From Pedococcus_A sp963730585 (GTDB lineage: Bacteria; Actinomycetota; Actinomycetes; Actinomycetales; Dermatophilaceae), in contig CAVSSL010000006.1 of the NCBI GenBank assembly GCA_963730585.1, forward strand, positions 372,001 to 436,000: a stretch of 64,000 nt of DNA. The letters are read 5' to 3'. The translations under genes were made by a program, and so were the position numbers. Shown here in pieces: positions 53,332 to 61,969 of the stretch. The notes under the pieces were generated by a model. That model was given only the letters and a program-made list of their open reading frames with translations. It was not told the DNA's origin and did no database searches. Numbering within the stretch: position 1 is the first letter of the stretch; every line of letters starts with the position of its first letter.

Positions 53332-54821
53332 TCGTCTCGCCCAAGGGAATCGTCCGCACCGTGCTCGCCGCCGGCGCCGGCGCCGGACTCGTGTATGCCG
53401 CGGTGCAGGCGCCCGGGGCCGTGGCCCTCGGGCCGGCGGCCAACGCCGACACCAGCCGCGACGGCGGCACCAGCACGGTGCGCAGTGCCGCCCTGGTGTG
53501 CCCCGGCCCCGAGCTGAAGGGGCTCTCCGGCCTGGACGACCTGCCGGTCGACGTGACGGTGGCGGCCTCGGCCGCCCCGGTGCGCGCGCTCACCGGTCTG
53601 TCCCTGCCGCCGAAGGACGGCGCCTTCGCCCTGACCGACCTCGACGGAGGCTCCGCCCGGGCGAAGACCACCGCCCGGGGCCTGGTCGCCACCGCTGAGC
53701 TGTCCAAGGCCGCAGCGGTCATGGTGCGGGGTCAGCAGTCGATGGCGCCCGGTCTCGCCGCCGCGCAGTCGTGGCTGGTGACCGACGGCGACCACCGCGG
53801 CCTGGGCATGACCTCCTGCGGGCTGCCGAGCGCCGACTCCTGGCTGGTCGCCGGGGCCGGCGCAGCCGGCCGCCAGGAGCGGCTCGTGCTGACCAACCCG
53901 GGGGAGAACCCCGTCACCGTCGACCTGACCCTGCACGGCGCCAAGGGCGTCGTCGACTCGCCCGTGGGCAAGGGCGTCGTGGTGCCGTCGCGCGGGCGCA
54001 CGGTCGTGCTGCTCGACTCGATCTCGGGCACGGAGGCCTCACCCGTGGTGCACGTGGTGGCGCAGGGCGGCGAGGTCCACGCGGTGCTCAACGACTACTG
54101 GCTCGACGGCTCCGTCGCCGCGGGCAGCGACGACGCGACCGCGGCCGCCGCGCCCGCCCGTGAACAGGTGGTCCCCGCCGTCGCCGTGCAGGGGTCGGCG
54201 GGCCTGCGTGTCGCGGTGCCCGGTGACGGTGAGGCCGTCGTGCAGGCCCGGGCCCTGACGCCGACCGGGCCGAAGGCGCTGCCCAAGGACGGGGTGGTCC
54301 GCGTGGCCGGCGGCGCCGTGCGCGACATCAGCCTGAGCGGACTGCCGGCGGGCACCTACGGGATCCAGGTGCGGGCCGACGTGCCGGTGGTCGCCGGCGC
54401 CGTCGTGCAGCGCCGCACCGCGAGCACCGCGGTCGGCGACTTCGCCTGGGCCGCCTCGACGCCACCCATCCGCGGTGTGGCCGGAGCCCCGCTGCCGGCG
54501 CAGACCCTGGCCGACAAGCCGCTCAACAGCTCCCTGGCCCTGACCAGCACGGGCGACAGCGCCGGCGTCGAGGTCGTGACGACCGACGCGTCGGGCAAGG
54601 CGTCCTCACGCCGGCTCACCGTGGGCGCGGACTCGGCGGCCAGCGTCGACCTCGCCGACGCGACCAGCGTGTGGGTGCACCGCCTCTCCGGCAAGGGCCA
54701 GGTGCGTGCCGGGGTCGTGGCGAGCGGGTCGGACTCTCGCGGTGAGCTGATCTCGGTCATGCCGCTCTCCGACGCCGTGCTGCGCACGACCAACGTCGGC
54801 CTGCTGGAAGTGCCTCAGTAA
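53328..54821 (+). CDS. DUF5719 secreted/membrane-anchored protein
   Basis: 497 residues from GTG 53328, overlapping the corrected GT2 stop. A hydrophobic N-terminus (IVRTVLAAGAGAGLVYAAVQ) anchors or exports it. The rest is beta-rich, with repeated hydrophobic/Val-Gly strands (WLVAGAGAAGRQERLVLTNP, VVHVVAQGGEVHAVLNDYW). DUF5719 proteins are regularly encoded directly after a large GT2 membrane protein in actinobacteria, so the two probably work together outside the membrane, but the role is not known. It ends before a hairpin terminator made from two inverted GTATGCCG words. Confidence 0.83.
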   Translation: MIVSPKGIVRTVLAAGAGAGLVYAAVQAPGAVALGPAANADTSRDGGTSTVRSAALVCPGPELKGLSGLDDLPVDVTVAASAAPVRALTGLSLPPKDGAFALTDLDGGSARAKTTARGLVATAELSKAAAVMVRGQQSMAPGLAAAQSWLVTDGDHRGLGMTSCGLPSADSWLVAGAGAAGRQERLVLTNPGENPVTVDLTLHGAKGVVDSPVGKGVVVPSRGRTVVLLDSISGTEASPVVHVVAQGGEVHAVLNDYWLDGSVAAGSDDATAAAAPAREQVVPAVAVQGSAGLRVAVPGDGEAVVQARALTPTGPKALPKDGVVRVAGGAVRDISLSGLPAGTYGIQVRADVPVVAGAVVQRRTASTAVGDFAWAASTPPIRGVAGAPLPAQTLADKPLNSSLALTSTGDSAGVEVVTTDASGKASSRRLTVGADSAASVDLADATSVWVHRLSGKGQVRAGVVASGSDSRGELISVMPLSDAVLRTTNVGLLEVPQ

Positions 54822-54862
54822 CAACGCCTTTCGACCCAACGCCCTGTCGAGGCGTCGGCGCC

Positions 54863-54892
54863 GTATGCCGCGGGGCCGGCCACGCGGCATAC
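54863..54892. terminator. Hairpin terminator built from two inverted GTATGCCG words
   Basis: GTATGCCGCG (54863-54872) and its exact complement CGCGGCATAC (54883-54892) form a 10-bp perfect stem, and the loop GGGCCGGCCA can pair further within itself. It lies between the convergent DUF5719 and metallopeptidase genes. No other terminator is seen in this gap. Both arms are full copies of the window-wide octamer, in the same way that inverted uptake sequences serve as terminators in Neisseria and Haemophilus. Confidence 0.72.
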
Positions 54893-54916
54893 CGCTCGCT
54901 TGTCGGTCGCAGCGGG

Positions 54917-55364
54917 TCAGTCGAAGTCGTCGCCGTAGCGCGGGTCCAGCTGTTCGGGGGTGACCCCGAGCAGCGCGGCGACCTGCTCGACGACGACGTC
55001 CTGCACGATCGCGGTGAGCTCGCGGGTGTCGTGGGCGCGGCTCTCGATGGGGCGCCGGTAGACGACGATGCGCGGCGGCAGCTTGCCCTGCGCGGGGAAG
55101 AGCCGGCCCAAGCGGCACCACGGAGCTCTCCCACGGCGCGGGGTCGCTCGGCGGCACGTCCTCGACGGCGAACTCGACGTCCGGGTGGCGCGGGGCGAGG
55201 CGCGGCTCGAGGCGGGACGCGGCGTCGAGCACCAGGTCGTCGAACTGCTCCCGGCGCGAGGCCATCACCGGCACCTCGGGCCACGCGAGCGGTCCGCGAC
55301 GCCCCCGCCCACGGCGGTCCCGCCGCAGCCGCGCGGGCACTCTCGAGGGGCCGGTCGCCGTCAT
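54917..55364 (-). CDS. Metallopeptidase-family protein (zincin_1) lacking the usual metal motif, frameshifted
   Basis: 148 residues after removing one base at 55107-55109. The start is ATG 55364 (MTATGPSRVPARLRRDRRGR); a second ATG lies three codons upstream. The basic N-terminal tail, then MASRREQFDDLVLDAASRLE and FAVEDVPPSDPAPWE in the first frame join GRLFPAQGKLPPRIVVYRRP in the second. Family members are small zinc proteases with HExxH near the C-terminus; here the equivalent stretch is IVQDVVVEQVAALLG, with no HExxH, as in some actinobacterial members, so it is probably not an active peptidase. Mycobacteria encode a relative beside whiB2. Confidence 0.75.
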
Positions 55365-55424
55365 GCTGGCCATGCTACGGCGTGCCGTTGCGGGTTCCGG
55401 TCGGTCGTGGTTTAGAGTCCCCCC

Positions 55425-55835
55425 GTGAGTCTGACGAGGAGGTGTTCGCGCACCGCGTGCCCCAACGCCGCGATCGCGACCCTGACCTACGTCTACTCCG
55501 ACTCGACCGCCGTCGTCGGGCCGCTCGCCACGTATGCCGAGCCGCACACCTACGACCTGTGCACCGTGCATGCCGAGCGCCTGTCCGCCCCCCGGGGCTG
55601 GGAGGTCGTGCGGCTGTCGGGGGAGTACGTCGAGCCCGAGCCCACCCACGACGACCTGCTGGCCCTGGCCAACGCGGTGCGTGAGGCGGGCAAGCCGAAG
55701 CTGACCGAGCACCCCACGCCGCAGGCCGTGCCGGGTCAGGTCGTGCAGGGACAGGTGGGCCGCGCCGACGAGGGCCGCTCCGGCGCCGTCGAGACCGGCC
55801 GCCGCGGTCACCTGCGCGTCCTGCGCGACCTCTGA
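55425..55835 (+). CDS. DUF3499 family protein
   Basis: 136 residues from GTG 55425. RRCSRTACPNAAIATLTYVY and HTYDLCTVHAERL place four potential metal ligands (Cys, Cys, Cys, His) in a zinc-ribbon-like arrangement conserved in actinobacterial DUF3499 proteins (Rv3258c-like). The C-terminal third is Gly/Gln/Arg-rich and disordered. Function is unknown; its place just before manB is widely conserved. The start has no strong ribosome site (TTAGAGTCCCCCC), and it may be leaderless. Confidence 0.87.
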   Translation: MSLTRRCSRTACPNAAIATLTYVYSDSTAVVGPLATYAEPHTYDLCTVHAERLSAPRGWEVVRLSGEYVEPEPTHDDLLALANAVREAGKPKLTEHPTPQAVPGQVVQGQVGRADEGRSGAVETGRRGHLRVLRDL

Positions 55836-55902
55836 GCCGCGATCCGGGCAGCAGGCACCGCCTGTCGCAGGGCACCACAGCAGCACCGCTAGGGTTTCGG
55901 GC

Positions 55903-57349
55903 GTGACTGCCCCCGTGCTTGCCGACTTCATCAAGGCCTACGACGTCCGCGGCGTCGTGCCCGACCAGCTCAACGTCGACGTGGCCTTCGCCATCGGCTC
56001 GGCCTTCGCCCAGGTCGTCGCGATCCCGGAGCAGGCCAAGGCCGTCGTCATCGGCCACGACATGCGCCCGTCCTCGCCCGAGCTGTCCCGCGCCTTCGCC
56101 GACGGGGTCGCCTCGCACGGGCGTCGACGCCGTGCTGATCGGGCTGTGCAGCACCGACGGCCTCTACTACGCCAGCGGCGCCCTCGAGCTGCCCGGCGCC
56201 ATGTTCACCGCCAGCCACAACCCGGCGCAGTACAACGGCATCAAGCTGTGCCGCGCGGGCGCCCGTCCGGTGGGGCAGGACTCCGGCCTCGCCGACATCC
56301 GCGACCTCGGGCAGGCGATCCTCGACGGCGGCAAGCCGTTCGCCCGCGACGACATCGAGCCCGGAGACGTCACCGAGCGCGACGTGCTGGGCGACTACGC
56401 GGCGTTCCTGCGCTCCCTGGTCGACCTGTCCGCGATCCGGCCGCTCAAGGTCGTCGTCGACGCCGGCAACGGGATGGGTGGCCACACCGTGCCCGCCGTG
56501 CTCGGCACCGCCGCCGGCCTCGACGCCCTCCCGCTCGAGGTCGTCGACCTCTACTTCGAGCTCGACGGCACCTTCCCCAACCACGAGGCCAACCCGCTCG
56601 AGCCCGAGAACCTGCGCGACCTGCAGGCCGCGGTGCGCGAGCACGGCGCCGACATCGGCCTGGCCTTCGACGGCGACGCCGACCGCTGCTTCGTCGTCGA
56701 CGAGCGCGGCGAGCCGGTGAGCCCGAGCGCCATCACCGCCATGGTGGCCACCCGCGAGGTCGCCCGCGAGGTCGCCGCCGGCACCCCGGCCCAGGACGTC
56801 AACGTCGTCTACAACGCCATCTCCTCGGCGGCCGTCCCGGAGATCATCGAGGGCACCGGGGCCCGAGGGGTCCGCACCCGGGTCGGCCACTCGTTCATCA
56901 AGACCGAGATGGCCAGGGAGGGCGCCGTCTTCGGCGGCGAGCACAGCGCGCACTACTACTTCCGCGACTTCTGGTTCGCCGACACCGGCATGCTCGCCGC
57001 GATGCACGTGCTGGCCGCGCTGGGCACCCAGGACGAGCCGCTGAGCCGCCTCATGGCGGCATACAGCCGGTATGCCGCGTCCGGCGAGATCAACTCGACC
57101 GTCGCCGATGCTGCGGGCACCACCGAGGTGGTGCGAGAGTGGGCTGCGGAGCAGGGGGCGGAGTTCGACACCCTCGACGGTCTGACGGCGACCCACGCCG
57201 GTGGCGAGGGCGACCCGATGTGGTGGTTCAACCTGCGCGCGTCGAACACCGAGCCCCTGCTGAGGCTCAACGTGGAAGCCGCCGATGAGGCCACAATGGA
57301 GCGGGTGCGGGACGACGTCCTGGCCCTGGTGAGAGGAGAGGCCCGATGA
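55903..57349 (+). CDS. manB: Phosphomannomutase/phosphoglucomutase, frameshifted once
   Basis: 481 residues after removing one G from the run at 56119-56121. The first frame (FIKAYDVRGVVPDQLN, VVIGHDMRPSSPELSRAFAD) then joins VDAVLIGLCSTDGLYYASGA in the second. The phospho-serine loop FTASHNPAQYNG, the metal loop AFDGDADRCF, GGEHSAHYYFRDF and the phosphate-binding RASNTEPLLRLN are all intact. It interconverts mannose-6-phosphate and mannose-1-phosphate, feeding GDP-mannose for glycans. Start GTG 55903. It overlaps the Trm112-like gene by ATGA and heads the operon manB-Trm112-SIS-helicase. Corrected length is exactly in frame, so sequence error is likely. Confidence 0.88.
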
Positions 57350-57555
57350 CCGAGAAGGCCGGCGCACCCCTGGTCGAGCCCTGGCTGCGCGAGATCCTGC
57401 GCTGCCCGGCGTGCCATGCCGAGCTCGCGGACGCGGAGGGCCCCACCGGGGCACCCGAGCTGCACTGCACCAACACCGCGGCGTGCGGGCTGCAGTACCG
57501 CATCGACGACGGCGTGCCCGTCCTCCTCGTCGACGAAGCCCGCAAGCCCGCCTGA
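57346..57555 (+). CDS. Trm112 family small zinc-binding protein
   Basis: 69 residues. EILRCPACHAELA and LHCTNTAACGLQYRIDDGVP give the Trm112/YcaR fold, with the two cysteine pairs that may hold zinc, and the typical end VPVLLVDEARK. These small proteins are partners or activators of methyltransferases or sugar enzymes; in actinobacteria they lie between manB and the SIS gene, suggesting a link to mannose metabolism, as here. ATGA overlap with manB; the SIS gene follows after 11 bases. Confidence 0.88.
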   Translation: MTEKAGAPLVEPWLREILRCPACHAELADAEGPTGAPELHCTNTAACGLQYRIDDGVPVLLVDEARKPA

Positions 57556-57566
57556 CGGGCACGGCG

Positions 57567-58754
57567 ATGGCACCGTTGCTCGACGAGAAGCGGATCGACA
57601 GCGAAGAGGCCTGCGCGGCCCTCGACAGCCACGGCACGCTGCGGTCGCTCGCGATGGCCGGTGCGCAGGTGCGCCACGCGCTGACCCTCTCGCAGGAGGC
57701 GGGAATCGAGCGCGTCGCCGGCGGCGAGCGGCCCCGGTCGGTGCTGGTGGCCTCGCTCGGCGGCACGGCCGTGGTCTGCGACGTGCTGGAGCTGCTCGCC
57801 GAGCCCGGTTCGCCGGTGCCGGTGGCGATCCGGCGCAACGTGCCGCTGCCGGGCTGGGTCGGTCCGCTCGACCTCGTCATCGCCGTCTCGCAGTCGGGCC
57901 GGGCGTCCGGTCCGCTCGCGCTCGCGGCCGAGGCGGCCCGTCGTGGCGCCTCGCTGCTGACGGTGGGCGCGGCCGAGTCGCCGCTGGCCGACGTGTGCGC
58001 CCGGGCCCGCGGCGTGCACATCGACGTCGGCAACGACCGTGACGGCTCGCGCACCCACCTGTGGGCGATGCTGGCGCCGGTCATGCTGGCCGCCGGGCAC
58101 CTCGGCCTCGCCGACGTCGACGCCTCGGTGCTGGAGGCGGTGGCCGACCGGCTCGACGAGCGCGCCGAGGCCTGCCGGCCCGCCTCGGAGTCGTTCGTCA
58201 ACCCCGCGAAGGTGCTCGCCGTCGACCTCGCCGAGACCGTGCCGGTCGTGCTCGGTGACGGCCCGCTCAACGGGGTGGCCGCCTCGCGGGCCGCGTCCAT
58301 GCTGGCCCGCACGGCCCGTATGCCGGCGACGTTCGGTGAGCTGCCGGACGCCGCCTCCCAGATCGTGGCCTGCTTCGACGGTCCCTTCACGACGGCGTTC
58401 AGCACGTCGTCGGCCGGTGCGAGCGGCGTCGCGGCCGGCGACATCTTCGCCGACCCCTACCTCGACGGGCCGATGCCGCCGCGGCTCGGGCTGCTGATGC
58501 TGCGCGACGCCGTGCCGGAGGACCCCTCGCCCGAGGTGGCGGAGGCCGAGGCGCTGACCGAGGCGGTCGTGGAGTCGGCCCGGGAGACCGGCGTGAAGGT
58601 CTCGCAGGTCACGGCCGAGCCCGGGCACCCCCTGGTCCGGCTCGCCGGCCAGATCGCGACCTGCGACTTCGCCGCCACCTACCTCGCCCTCGGGCTGGGG
58701 CTCGACCCCGCCGTGGCACCGCACGTCGCAGACCTCCGCTCGGGACGCCCGTGA
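57567..58754 (+). CDS. SIS-domain phosphosugar isomerase-like protein
   Basis: 395 residues. RPRSVLVASLGGTAVVCDVL, LDLVIAVSQSGRASGPLALA and GASLLTVGAAESPLADVCAR are the N-terminal SIS (sugar isomerase) domain with the Ser/Thr loops that bind phosphosugar; the second half (TFGELPDAASQIVACFDGPF) resembles bifunctional phosphoglucose/phosphomannose isomerases. Its position after manB (as Rv3256c in mycobacteria) suggests it works on fructose-6-phosphate/mannose-6-phosphate or a related sugar. ATG 57567. It overlaps the helicase gene by GTGA. Confidence 0.87.
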   Translation: MAPLLDEKRIDSEEACAALDSHGTLRSLAMAGAQVRHALTLSQEAGIERVAGGERPRSVLVASLGGTAVVCDVLELLAEPGSPVPVAIRRNVPLPGWVGPLDLVIAVSQSGRASGPLALAAEAARRGASLLTVGAAESPLADVCARARGVHIDVGNDRDGSRTHLWAMLAPVMLAAGHLGLADVDASVLEAVADRLDERAEACRPASESFVNPAKVLAVDLAETVPVVLGDGPLNGVAASRAASMLARTARMPATFGELPDAASQIVACFDGPFTTAFSTSSAGASGVAAGDIFADPYLDGPMPPRLGLLMLRDAVPEDPSPEVAEAEALTEAVVESARETGVKVSQVTAEPGHPLVRLAGQIATCDFAATYLALGLGLDPAVAPHVADLRSGRP

Positions 58755-61355
58755 CGGCTGGCTCCGGTTCCTCCGTGGCGGCCGGCGGCGGTTCCCCCGT
58801 GCCGGCGGGCGCGGGGTCGTCGCGGACCCTGCTCGACCACCTCCCGCCGCCGGGAGAGCGGGACCCTGACGCGCTGTTCGACGCCTTCGTCGAGTGGGCC
58901 GCCTCGCAGGGCCTGACGCTCTACCCGGCGCAGGAGGAGGCGCTCATCGAGGTGATGACGGGGTCCAACGTGATCCTGTCGACCCCGACCGGGTCGGGGA
59001 AGAGCCTGGTCGCCACCGGGGCCCACTTCGCCGCGCTGGCGGCCGGGGTCCGCACCTACTACACCGCGCCCATCAAGGCGCTGGTGTCGGAGAAGTTCTT
59101 CGCCCTGTGCGACCTGTTCGGCGCTGCCAACGTCGGCATGCTGACCGGTGACGCGTCGGTGAACGCCGACGCGCCGATCATCTGCTGCACGGCGGAGGTG
59201 CTGGCCAACATCGCGCTGCGCACCGGGGCCTCGCCCGAGATCGGGCAGGTGGTGATGGACGAGTTCCACTTCTACTCCGAGCCCGACCGCGGCTGGGCGT
59301 GGCAGGTGCCGCTGCTCGAGCTGGCCCGCACCCAGTTCGTGCTGATGTCGGCGACCCTGGGCGACGTCACGCCGTTCCAGAAGGACCTGACCCGGCGCAC
59401 CGGGCGCACCACCGCGGTGGTGACCTCGGCTGAGCGTCCGGTGCCGTTGTCGTACTCGTGGGCGCTGACGCCGCTGCACGAGACGCTCGAGGAGCTGCTG
59501 ACCACGCACCAGGCGCCGGTCTACGTCGTGCACTTCACCCAGGCCGCGGCCCTGGAGCGGGCCCAGTCGCTGATGTCGATCAACGTCTGCACCAAGGAGG
59601 AGAAGGCCGAGATCGCCTCTCTCATCGGCGGTTTCAGGTTCTCGGCCGGTTTCGGCAAGACGCTCTCGCGGCTGGTGCGGCACGGCATCGGGGTGCACCA
59701 CGCGGGCATGCTGCCGAAGTACCGGCGGCTGGTGGAGCAGCTGGCGCAGGCCGGGCTGCTCAAGGTCATCTGCGGCACCGACACCCTCGGCGTCGGCATC
59801 AACGTGCCGATCCGCACCGTGGTGCTGACCGGGCTGACGAAGTTCGACGGGTCGCGCCAGCGGCTGCTCAAGGCGCGCGAGTTCCACCAGATCGCCGGGC
59901 GGGCCGGGCGCGCCGGCTATGACACGTCGGGGTCCGTGGTGGTGCAGGCGCCGGAGCACGTCATCGAGAACCACCGGGCACTGCAGAAGGCCGGCGACGA
60001 CCCCAAGAAGCAGCGCAAGGTGCAGCGCAAGAAGCCGCCCGAGGGGTTCGTCACCTGGACCGAGGAGCAGTTCCACCGGCTGGTCGAGGCCGAGCCCGAG
60101 CCGCTGGTCTCGCGCATGCAGGTGAGCCACTCGATGCTGCTGAACGTCCTTGCGCGTGAAGGTGATGCGTTCGAGGCGATGCGGAAGCTGTTGCGCGACA
60201 ACCACGAGGACGCGCGACGTCAGGCACGGCTGTCGCGGCGGGCGATCCAGATCTACCGGTCGCTGCTGACGGCTGGGGTGGTGGAGCGGCTCGACGCCCC
60301 GGATCGAGCTCGGCCGGGCGGTGCGCCTGGTGGAGGACCTCCAGTTCGGGTTCGCGCTGAACCAGCCGCTGTCGCCCTTCGCCCTGGCGGCGTTCTCGGT
60401 GCTCGACCCGGAGTCGCCCACCTACGCGCTCGACGTGGTCTCGGTCGTGGAGGCGACGCTCGACGACCCGCGACAGGTGCTGATGGCGCAGCAGTTCAAG
60501 GCCCGCGGCGAGGCCGTCGCGGAGATGAAGGCCGAGGGCATCGAGTACGACGAGCGGATGGAGCTGCTCGACGACGTCGGCTGGCCGAAGCCGCTGCAGG
60601 AGCTGCTCGAGGCGGTGTTCGAGACCTACCGGCAGGGGCACCCGTGGGTGGCCGAGACGCCGCTGTCGCCGAAGTCGGTGGTGCGCGACCTGTGGGAGCG
60701 GGCCATGACCTTCGGCGAGTTCGTCGCCTACTACGGGCTGTCCCGCTCCGAGGGGCTCGTGCTGCGGTACCTGTCGGACTGCTACAAGGCGCTGCGGCAG
60801 ACGGTGCCCGACTCCGCCAAGACCGAGGAGCTCAGCGACCTCATCGAGTGGCTGGGGGAGGTCGTGCGCCAGACCGACTCGAGCCTGCTGGACGAGTGGG
60901 AGGCGCTGGCCGACCCGTCTGCTGCGGCCGCCGCCCTGGCCGCGGAGGAGGTGCGGCCCGGGGGAGCGGCGGACGAGCCGCGGCCCATCACCGCGAACGA
61001 GCGGGCCTTCCGGGTGCTGGTGCGCAACGCGATGTTCCGGCGGGTCGAGCTGGCCGCGCTGCGCCGGTGGATCGACCTGGGCGAGCTGGACGCCGAGTCG
61101 GGCTGGGACGCCGAGCGGTGGCAGGAGGCGATCGAGGACTACTTCTCGGAGTACGACTCGATCGGCACCGGCCCCGACGCGCGCGGGCCGGCGCTGCTGC
61201 AGGTCACCCGCGAGCCGGGGCAGTGGCTGGTGCGCCAGGTCGTCGACGACCCCGAGGGCGACCACGACTGGGCCATCACGGCGGTCGTCGACCTCGCGGC
61301 GTCGGACGCCACCGGCGAGGCGGCCGTGACGGTGACCGGCTTCGGGCCGATCTGA
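58751..61355 (+). CDS. DEAD/DEAH-box RNA helicase with DUF3516-type C-terminus, frameshifted once
   Basis: 867 residues after removing one base at about 60297-60302. Motif I is STPTGSGKSLVA, motif II VVMDEFHFYS (a DEFH variant), motif III LMSATLG, and VHHAGMLPKYRRLVEQL, TLGVGINVP and FHQIAGRAGRAGYD are the Ski2-like motifs IV-VI, so it should unwind RNA using ATP. The frame before the shift ends RSLLTAGVVERLDAP; the next continues IELGRAVRLVEDLQFGFALN into the DUF3516 C-terminus (RVELAALRRWIDLGELDAES). The start GTG overlaps the SIS stop. Corrected length is in frame, so error rather than decay. It ends three bases from YbaK. Confidence 0.87.
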
Positions 61356-61358
61356 CGG

Positions 61359-61892
61359 CTACTGGGCGAGCTGCAGCTCCTGGGCGCCGGGCAGGTCGAG
61401 CAGCCCGGCCGCGGGGACGAGCAGCTTGCTGCCGCGGATGCCGCTGCCGATGACGACGTGGCCCGCGGCGACGACGGCCGGGTCGACGAGCACGGGCCAG
61501 CTCTCGGGCAGGCCGACCGGCGTGATGCCGCCGAACTCCATCTCGGTGAGTGCCACCGCCTCGTCCTGGGGGGCGAAGGAGATCTTGCGGACGTCGAGGT
61601 GCCGGCGGACCACGCCGTTGATGTCGGCGCGCATCGTGGCCAGGACCATCACCGCGGCATACCGCACCTCGCCGGCGCGCTTCCCGGCCACCACCACGCA
61701 GTTGGCGGAGTGCTCGAGGGGCGAGCCGTAGGCCTCACAGAAGGCGGCGGTGTCGGCGAGCGTCGGGTCGATGGGGGCGACCCGGGCGTCCGGCACCCGG
61801 TGGATGGCGGCCGCGACGGGGGCGGCCAGCAACGGCTGGGCCTCGGCGTCGTGGGCGGGCGTCCAGGTCAGGTTTCCCTCGGCAGCGGTCAC
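61359..61892 (-). CDS. YbaK/EbsC-family aminoacyl-tRNA deacylase-like protein
   Basis: 177 residues from the GTG at 61892 (opening TAAEGNLTWTPAHDAEAQPL); a GTG seven codons upstream at 61913 is possible but lies within four bases of a terminator hairpin. SANCVVVAGKRAGEVRYAAV, VRKISFAPQDEAVALTEMEF and GGITPVGLPESWPVLVD are the YbaK motifs, including the conserved Lys and the GGxxPxG loop. Family members remove wrongly charged amino acids from tRNA(Pro) or other tRNAs. It is a single gene convergent with the helicase. Confidence 0.87.
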   Translation of the reverse strand: MTAAEGNLTWTPAHDAEAQPLLAAPVAAAIHRVPDARVAPIDPTLADTAAFCEAYGSPLEHSANCVVVAGKRAGEVRYAAVMVLATMRADINGVVRRHLDVRKISFAPQDEAVALTEMEFGGITPVGLPESWPVLVDPAVVAAGHVVIGSGIRGSKLLVPAAGLLDLPGAQELQLAQ

Positions 61893-61916
61893 GTGACGAC
61901 CGTAATCGCTCACGGC

Positions 61917-61958
61917 AGCGAGCGGGCCGCGACCCCCTCCCGTCGCGGCCCGCTCGCT
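61917..61958. terminator. Strong terminator downstream of the RTX-CHAP-like gene
   Basis: A perfect 17-bp stem AGCGAGCGGGCCGCGAC (61917-61933), loop CCCCTCCC, exact complement 61942-61958. It lies twelve bases after the minus-strand gene's stop and just before the next gene. Confidence 0.88.
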
Positions 61959-61969
61959 GGTCGGCGGCC

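Noticed and set aside
50088..54821. A single 1577-residue GT2-DUF5719 protein
   Set aside because: The junction is Arg-rich and out of character, while the other frame gives a normal final helix and a GTGA overlap; treated as two genes.
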